DNA from: Armatimonadota bacterium
GTDB lineage: Bacteria; Vulcanimicrobiota; Xenobia; RGZZ01
Assembly (NCBI GenBank): GCA_016868975.1
Contig: VGFD01000004.1
Coordinates: forward strand, 1-35,424
Length of the DNA: 35,424 nt
Direction: 5' to 3'
The position numbers and the translations under genes were made by a program. Position 1 is the first letter of the stretch; every line of letters starts with the position of its first letter. The notes under the pieces are model-generated. The model was given only the letters and a program-made list of their open reading frames with translations. It was not told the DNA's origin and made no database searches. Shown here in pieces: positions 31,537-35,424 of this stretch.

Positions 31537-32547
31537 ATGAGAGCGCCCCGGCTTGACGGCCTGATCTTTGGCATCAACGCAAAGGATCAGGCCGTTTTTT
31601 TCCGTCAGCTCGCCACCATGATCGACGCGGGGATGCCCACCGCGAAAGCGCTGGCCACGCTGCGCCCGCAATTGTCCGGACGACTGGGAGCGCTGGTGGG
31701 CGAGCTCCTTGAGTACTGCGACCAGGGGCATCCGCTGTCGGACGGCATCGCGCGTTACCCCGAGTATTTCTCGCCGTTCGTGGTGGCCATGCTGCGCGCC
31801 GGCGAGGTAGGTGGCGCCATCGATCGACGCTTGATCGAGGTCGCGGATTTCCTCGAGTCGTCCTACGCCATCCAGCAGAACATCGCCAGCCAGCTCATCT
31901 ACCCGGCGGTCATCATCCACGCGGGAATCGTGCTGCCGCCGCTGTTCGTGCTGGTGACCCAGGGCATGGCGCCGTACCTGCGGATCGTGTTGCCGGCGCT
32001 GCTGGTGATGTGGACCGTCGTGATCGGGCTCTACTGCACGGCGCGCATGGGCGCCGTCAGGCCGGGCGCGCGCGCGCTGCTTGACCGGCTGCTCCTGTCG
32101 CTGCCACTGTTTTCAAAGGTGGTGCGCGGCGCCGCGTGCATGCGTTTCTTGCAGGCCTTCGGGGATCTGCTCGACGCCGGCGTGCCGTCCCCGACGGCCG
32201 TGGAAGTGGCCGGCCGCGCCTGCGGCAACGTGGTGCTCGGCAATCGGCTGTCCGCCACTTCGCGGATGATGGCCGACGGGATGAGCGTGACGGCGGCCCT
32301 TACCTCCAGCGGAGTGCTGCCCCCGGCCACGCTGGGGATGATTGCCACCGGCGAGGAGTCCGGCAGCATCGGGCACTTGATGCGCAAGGCGTCCGAATAT
32401 CTCCAGATCGAGCACCGCGAGTCGCTCAAGCGGATGATGACGGTGTTTCCGGTAATCTTGATGCTGATTATCGGGGTCATCGTGGGGATCGGGTACATCC
32501 GCGCGTTTGCCGGGCTGTTTTCTCAGATCAACTCGATCGTGCCTTGA
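31537..32547 (+). CDS. Type II secretion/type IV pilus inner-membrane protein GspF/PilC
   Basis: 336 residues with two T2SSF domains: residues about 20-140 (FFRQLATMIDAGMPTAKALATL) and about 195-318 (ACMRFLQAFGDLLDAGVPSPTAVEVA), the second ending in GMIATGEESGSIGHLMRKASEY. Three membrane segments lie at about 122-148, 150-172 and 305-328. It is the platform protein of a pseudopilus or pilus; prepilin genes occur at the other end of the window. It lacks the first about 60 residues of longer GspF proteins. The first 22 codons form an intrinsic terminator. Start 31537 is the first ATG; GTGGGA upstream is a weak ribosome site. Overlaps the convergent glycosyltransferase by 20 bp. Confidence 0.88.
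   Translation: MRAPRLDGLIFGINAKDQAVFFRQLATMIDAGMPTAKALATLRPQLSGRLGALVGELLEYCDQGHPLSDGIARYPEYFSPFVVAMLRAGEVGGAIDRRLIEVADFLESSYAIQQNIASQLIYPAVIIHAGIVLPPLFVLVTQGMAPYLRIVLPALLVMWTVVIGLYCTARMGAVRPGARALLDRLLLSLPLFSKVVRGAACMRFLQAFGDLLDAGVPSPTAVEVAGRACGNVVLGNRLSATSRMMADGMSVTAALTSSGVLPPATLGMIATGEESGSIGHLMRKASEYLQIEHRESLKRMMTVFPVILMLIIGVIVGIGYIRAFAGLFSQINSIVP
31556..31601 (+). terminator. Intrinsic terminator inside the 5' end of gspF
   Basis: Perfect 11-bp stem ACGGCCTGATC (31556-31566) with its complement (31585-31595), an inner TTTG/CAAA stem, then seven T (31595-31601). It begins 65 bp after the 5'-nucleotidase stop and lies wholly within codons 7-22 of gspF. Confidence 0.8.
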
Positions 32548-33592
32548 CGATCACTTTGAGCGTCTCGGCGGCGGTGTGCTCCCATGAGTAGGCGGCGGCA
32601 CGATCGAAGCCGCGGGCGATACGCTCGGACGGGTCGCTGAGCGCAAGGTCCTCGAGTGCGGCGCGAAGTTCCAAAGCGTCGGTCGGGTCGTCGACCAGGA
32701 GCGCCGCGTCACCAACAATCTCCGGCACGGATGCGGCACGTGCCGCCAGCACCGGCGCTCCGCACGCCATGGCCTCCAGGGGCGGCATGCCGAAGCCTTC
32801 GTAAGTGCTCAGATATACGAATCCGCGGGCGCCTCGGTACAGCGAGACCAGCCGGTCGTTGCTGACGTAGGGGAGGTGCACGGCGCGCTCGGGCAGGGCA
32901 AGGGGCTCGCCCTCCGGCAGAAAGTTCTGGCCGACCACTACGAAGTGAAACGCTTTGAGGCGTTGGGATCGGGCAAAGGCGTCAAGCATGGGCTGCACGT
33001 GACGCTTGCGCGCGATGGAGCCGACGTACAGGAGATAAGGCTCCGGGACACCGTGCGGGTGGGACGTTCCCGAGGTGAATCGCGGATCGGCGGCCAGGGG
33101 AATGACGCTCAGCTTCTCCGCGAGTGAACGGCCCAGGCTCCGCTGCCCCCATTCTGAAATTTCGGCGCGAATAAATGCCGAGTCGGTGATGATGCGATCC
33201 GCGCGGGCCAGCGCGTACAGGTGCTTTGCACGCAAATACGCTAGCTGGATGGGAAGGAAGGCATCCGGCGTGGCCTCGTGGACCAGGTCGTGCACGGTGA
33301 TGACAGAGGGCGAGTCGATGGGCTCCGGCAGCTCGTACAGGGGTGAGAAGAAGACGTCCACCGGTCGGCGCTCCAACTCGCGCGAGAAGAGATGGGGTTG
33401 ATGGGCGTCTTCGAAGGCGACGCGGCATGGCACGAAGGGAATTGCTTCGGACGGTGGCGGGCCGATGGTGTAGACGTGAAATCGTAAATCGGCGCCCAGC
33501 ACGGCCCACGCGCGCAGGAGGTTTTCCAGGTAGCGGCCGATGCCCGTGCGCTGCTCTTCGAGGGAGCGGGCGTCCACGCCGACGGTCAGCAA
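32528..33592 (-). CDS. GT4 family glycosyltransferase
   Basis: 354 residues, GT-B fold. The N-terminus LTVGVDARSLEEQRTGIGRYLENLL is typical of the WbaZ/mannosyltransferase-like GT4 branch; PSVITVHDLVHEATPDAF and the C-terminal EGFGMPPLE (EX7E) followed by AMACGAPVLAARAASVPEIVGDAALL bind the nucleotide sugar. Probable role in surface polysaccharide or O-antigen-like glycan assembly. The start is most likely TTG at 33592: it begins the conserved N-terminus and has GGAG 9 nt upstream, whereas upstream ATGs run into the divergent methyltransferase gene 51 bp away. Confidence 0.9.
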   Translation of the reverse strand: MLTVGVDARSLEEQRTGIGRYLENLLRAWAVLGADLRFHVYTIGPPPSEAIPFVPCRVAFEDAHQPHLFSRELERRPVDVFFSPLYELPEPIDSPSVITVHDLVHEATPDAFLPIQLAYLRAKHLYALARADRIITDSAFIRAEISEWGQRSLGRSLAEKLSVIPLAADPRFTSGTSHPHGVPEPYLLYVGSIARKRHVQPMLDAFARSQRLKAFHFVVVGQNFLPEGEPLALPERAVHLPYVSNDRLVSLYRGARGFVYLSTYEGFGMPPLEAMACGAPVLAARAASVPEIVGDAALLVDDPTDALELRAALEDLALSDPSERIARGFDRAAAYSWEHTAAETLKVIVKARSS

Positions 33593-33643
33593 GGGGTTGC
33601 GCTCCAGGAGGCGCCCGGGGGTTTTCGGTAGAAGGGCACTGTC

Positions 33644-34351
33644 ATGCCGTTTTCCTACTCCGAGTTCGAGCATCGGTTCCGGGGCTCCTATGAGGACGTC
33701 CGGGCCGAGCAGCAGAAATACCTGCGTTTTTTCGAGGGCGCGCCGGGCCCGGTCATCGACCTGGGCTGCGGTCGCGGGGAGTTTCTGTCGCTGCTTCGCG
33801 AGCGGGGCCAGGCGTGCTACGGGATCGACTCGTCGCCGACGATGCTGGCGGAGGCGCAGCGACACGACGTGGACGCGCGCGACGAGGATCTCCTCGCCCA
33901 TCTCGACGGCCTGGACGACGGCGCGCTCGGCGGCATCTTCATGTGCCAGGTCATCGAGCACCTGCGCCGCGAGGACGTCATGGAGTTCGCCGAGCTGGCC
34001 TCGAGAAAAGTGGCGGCCGGCGGCGTGGTGGTGATTGAGACGCTGAACCCGCAGTGCGTCTTCTCATACGCGCCCTTTACCATGGACCTGACGCACCGCT
34101 GGCCCATCCACCCCCAGACCCTGCAGTTCTTGCTGGAAGCGGGCCACTTCGGAGAGTTCGAGTACCTGTACCGCCAGTACATCCCCGACGAGCTGCTCCA
34201 GCTGCCCGCGCCGCTCATCACGCAAGGCCCCCAGGAGGCCCAGTTCGCGGACGCGATGCGCAAGCTGCAAATCATCATCGACCTTGCGTTCAAGAACTTC
34301 GTGTACGCGGTATCCGCCCGCCGCCTGCGCGAGCCGTCCGACGAGGCCTAG
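33644..34351 (+). CDS. Class I SAM-dependent methyltransferase
   Basis: 235 residues. SAM motif I is VIDLGCGRGEFLSLLRERG, followed by GIDSSPTMLAEAQ (acidic loop) and FMCQVIEHL; GVVVIETLNPQ is motif post-II. The sequence is of the Methyltransf_11/23 type common in surface-glycan clusters, for example capping of O-antigen chains or methylation of sugars. Its divergence from a GT4 gene supports such a role, but the substrate is unknown. ATG at 33644 has GAAGG 8 nt upstream. The C-terminal helix (LQIIIDLAFKNFVYAVSARRL) is complete. Confidence 0.88.
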   Translation: MPFSYSEFEHRFRGSYEDVRAEQQKYLRFFEGAPGPVIDLGCGRGEFLSLLRERGQACYGIDSSPTMLAEAQRHDVDARDEDLLAHLDGLDDGALGGIFMCQVIEHLRREDVMEFAELASRKVAAGGVVVIETLNPQCVFSYAPFTMDLTHRWPIHPQTLQFLLEAGHFGEFEYLYRQYIPDELLQLPAPLITQGPQEAQFADAMRKLQIIIDLAFKNFVYAVSARRLREPSDEA

Positions 34352-34361
34352 ATCGGTTTGA

Positions 34362-34425
34362 TCGTGTCGCGCGACACGCCAGGGTCAGTCGTTGTCCCGT
34401 AAGGCGACGCTACTCGTGTCGCGCG
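34362..34425. repeat. 16-bp palindrome and direct repeat between convergent genes
   Basis: CGTGTCGCGCGACACG (34363-34378) is a perfect 16-bp palindrome. The 12-mer TCGTGTCGCGCG occurs at 34362-34373 and again at 34414-34425, where the palindrome is imperfect. It fills the 95-bp gap between two convergent genes. It lacks a T tract, so it may be a REP-like element or Rho-dependent terminator region. Confidence 0.6.
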
Positions 34426-34446
34426 CCACTAAGCGACGTTCGTATT

Positions 34447-35424
34447 TCAGGTCCCGTCGTCGGGCGCGATCTTGCTGCCCAGCGACGAGCCCACCCTGGC
34501 GCCCGCGTAGCTGAGGCCCACCACGCCGACCACGCGGCCGATGAACGAACCCACGCCGGCGCCAACCGGGCCGCCGACCGCGCCGCCCAGGGCGCCGCCC
34601 ACAAATGCGCCGCCCATGCTTCCGGCCGCGGTGCCCAGCGCGCCACCGACTGTGGCGCCGCCGAGCACGCCCGCGAGGTGCAGCTTGTCGCGGCCGGTCA
34701 TGCCGCCCTGCGCCGCCGTGCCGCGCATCTTGAACGACTTGTAGGCGGCCACCGCGCCCAGGCCTAGCATTGCGCCGCCGATCTTGCCCCAGTACGCGCC
34801 GGACACGGCGCCGCCCACCCCGCCCAGCGCGGTACCCACCAGGGCGCCGCCCATCTGGCCGAGGTAGCTGCCGACCAGGGTGCCGGCCAGCGTGGTGACA
34901 ATCCCCGGGACATTCTTGCCGGAGGGCAGGGCGTTCGCGGGGGGATGGGGCGTGATGCCTTCCTTCTCCAGCGTCTCGAACGCGGCCATTCCGGTGGTGC
35001 CGATGGGGCCCATCGACACCGCGAGGAACTTGTCGGCCTTGCGATGGGCCTCTTCAACGGTCATCGCGCCGCTCTGCACGGATTTGCTCATCACGTGCTG
35101 GGCGACAGTGGTGACCAGCCCGAGCGGGGCCGCTGCCTTGAACATGTACGCGAAGCCCGTCGCCATGCGCATCTTGCCCTGGAAGCGCGCGTAGTCGTCG
35201 CCCTCGTTCATGGCCTTATCGAGGTGCTTCGCGCCGTTGTGCAGGGTGGCGGGCGCGATGAGCGCGCCGGCAAGATCCACAGCCATGCGCAGGTAGGGCG
35301 CCTGCTCGTAAAGCTCGCCAATGGAGCGGCCGACGTTGCGCACGCCGGGCCGATCCAGCGCGCGGTCCAAGGGGCCCGGATGGTGCAGCGCGTCCATCGC
35401 CTCGAATTTCTCGGGATTGACCGA
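34447..35424 (-). CDS. Glycine-zipper protein of unknown function (5' partial)
   Basis: At least 325 residues; the frame stays open to the window edge, and the first ATG inside (35397) follows in-frame coding-like sequence, so the N-terminus is probably outside. The C-terminal half (about 165-310) is a run of Gly/Ala-rich hydrophobic segments with GxxxG patterns such as GALGTAAGSMGGAFVGGALG, typical of glycine-zipper membrane or pore-forming segments. The N-terminal half is helical and charged (LHNGAKHLDKAMNEGDDYAR). No known family is recognised. A surface, channel or colicin-like role cannot be distinguished. Confidence 0.7.
   Translation of the reverse strand, partial: SVNPEKFEAMDALHHPGPLDRALDRPGVRNVGRSIGELYEQAPYLRMAVDLAGALIAPATLHNGAKHLDKAMNEGDDYARFQGKMRMATGFAYMFKAAAPLGLVTTVAQHVMSKSVQSGAMTVEEAHRKADKFLAVSMGPIGTTGMAAFETLEKEGITPHPPANALPSGKNVPGIVTTLAGTLVGSYLGQMGGALVGTALGGVGGAVSGAYWGKIGGAMLGLGAVAAYKSFKMRGTAAQGGMTGRDKLHLAGVLGGATVGGALGTAAGSMGGAFVGGALGGAVGGPVGAGVGSFIGRVVGVVGLSYAGARVGSSLGSKIAPDDGT

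Noticed and set aside
29926-31920. A 664-codon open frame on the minus strand opposite the 5'-nucleotidase.
   Set aside because: The plus-strand protein has a signal peptide and all family motifs; the antisense frame is Asp/His/Val-rich shadow sequence.

Overview
The window is a GC-rich stretch of bacterial chromosome, densely packed with housekeeping genes. I found no phage, transposon, CRISPR array, tRNA or rRNA. Two lines of evidence pull in different directions on its source. The division locus ftsQ / DUF881 / sbp / ftsA / ftsZ, a LytR-CpsA-Psr protein, a PASTA protein and a flotillin/NfeD pair recall Firmicutes and other Terrabacteria. An ExbB/TolQ protein with two ExbD/TolR proteins, and type II secretion/type IV pilus parts, imply an outer membrane. 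An uncultured diderm of the Terrabacteria side (for example Armatimonadota-like) fits best, but this is inference; no marker gene settles it.

Layout. 1-873: two overlapping prepilin-like genes (minus), the first running off the window. 945-7503 (minus): ftsQ, DUF881, sbp, ftsA, ftsZ, nrdR, deoB. 7657-8538: folE2 (plus). 8647-11757 (minus): isoaspartyl peptidase/asparaginase, a kinase-less PASTA protein and an AIR-synthase-like protein, with short gaps or overlaps. 11945-14764 (plus): GT4 glycosyltransferase and a solitary adenine methyltransferase fused to one specificity-type domain. 14757-16897 (minus): NfeD/YuaF and flotillin. 16964-18553 (plus): a GT-C membrane glycosyltransferase ending in a 33-bp tandem repeat. 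18692-22029 (minus): a cysteine-containing small protein, nrdJ and an unknown 125-residue protein. 22190-23751 (minus): YqeC and an alpha/beta hydrolase. 23798-24439 (plus): a translin-family protein. 24447-25760 (minus): LCP protein. 25908-26672 (plus): rsmA. 26727-28265 (minus): TolQ/ExbB and two ExbD genes. 28533-29734 (plus): a membrane-anchored pseudokinase and a zinc-ribbon protein. 29917-31491: secreted 5'-nucleotidase. 31537-32547: GspF/PilC. 32528-33592 (minus): GT4 glycosyltransferase. 33644-34351 (plus): SAM methyltransferase. 34447-end (minus): a glycine-zipper protein. No gene-free gap exceeds 300 bp.

The most interesting layer is regulatory. ftsZ and nrdJ, 17 kb apart, each carry a pair of DnaA-box-like 9-mers in the same orientation and with the same 12-bp spacing. 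nrdJ also has two NrdR boxes 31 bp apart, and nrdR itself lies directly downstream of ftsZ, before deoB. Together this suggests one circuit coupling replication initiation, dNTP supply and septation. Separately, an 11-bp-period operator array resembling the B. subtilis PhoP box lies upstream of the unknown 125-residue gene, and one unit recurs exactly upstream of the 5'-nucleotidase gene. Other notable points are an apparent 1-nt frameshift that removes the conserved ftsZ C-terminal peptide, an intrinsic terminator inside the first codons of gspF, and a kinase-like protein that has lost its catalytic residues while PASTA repeats occur on a separate kinase-less protein.
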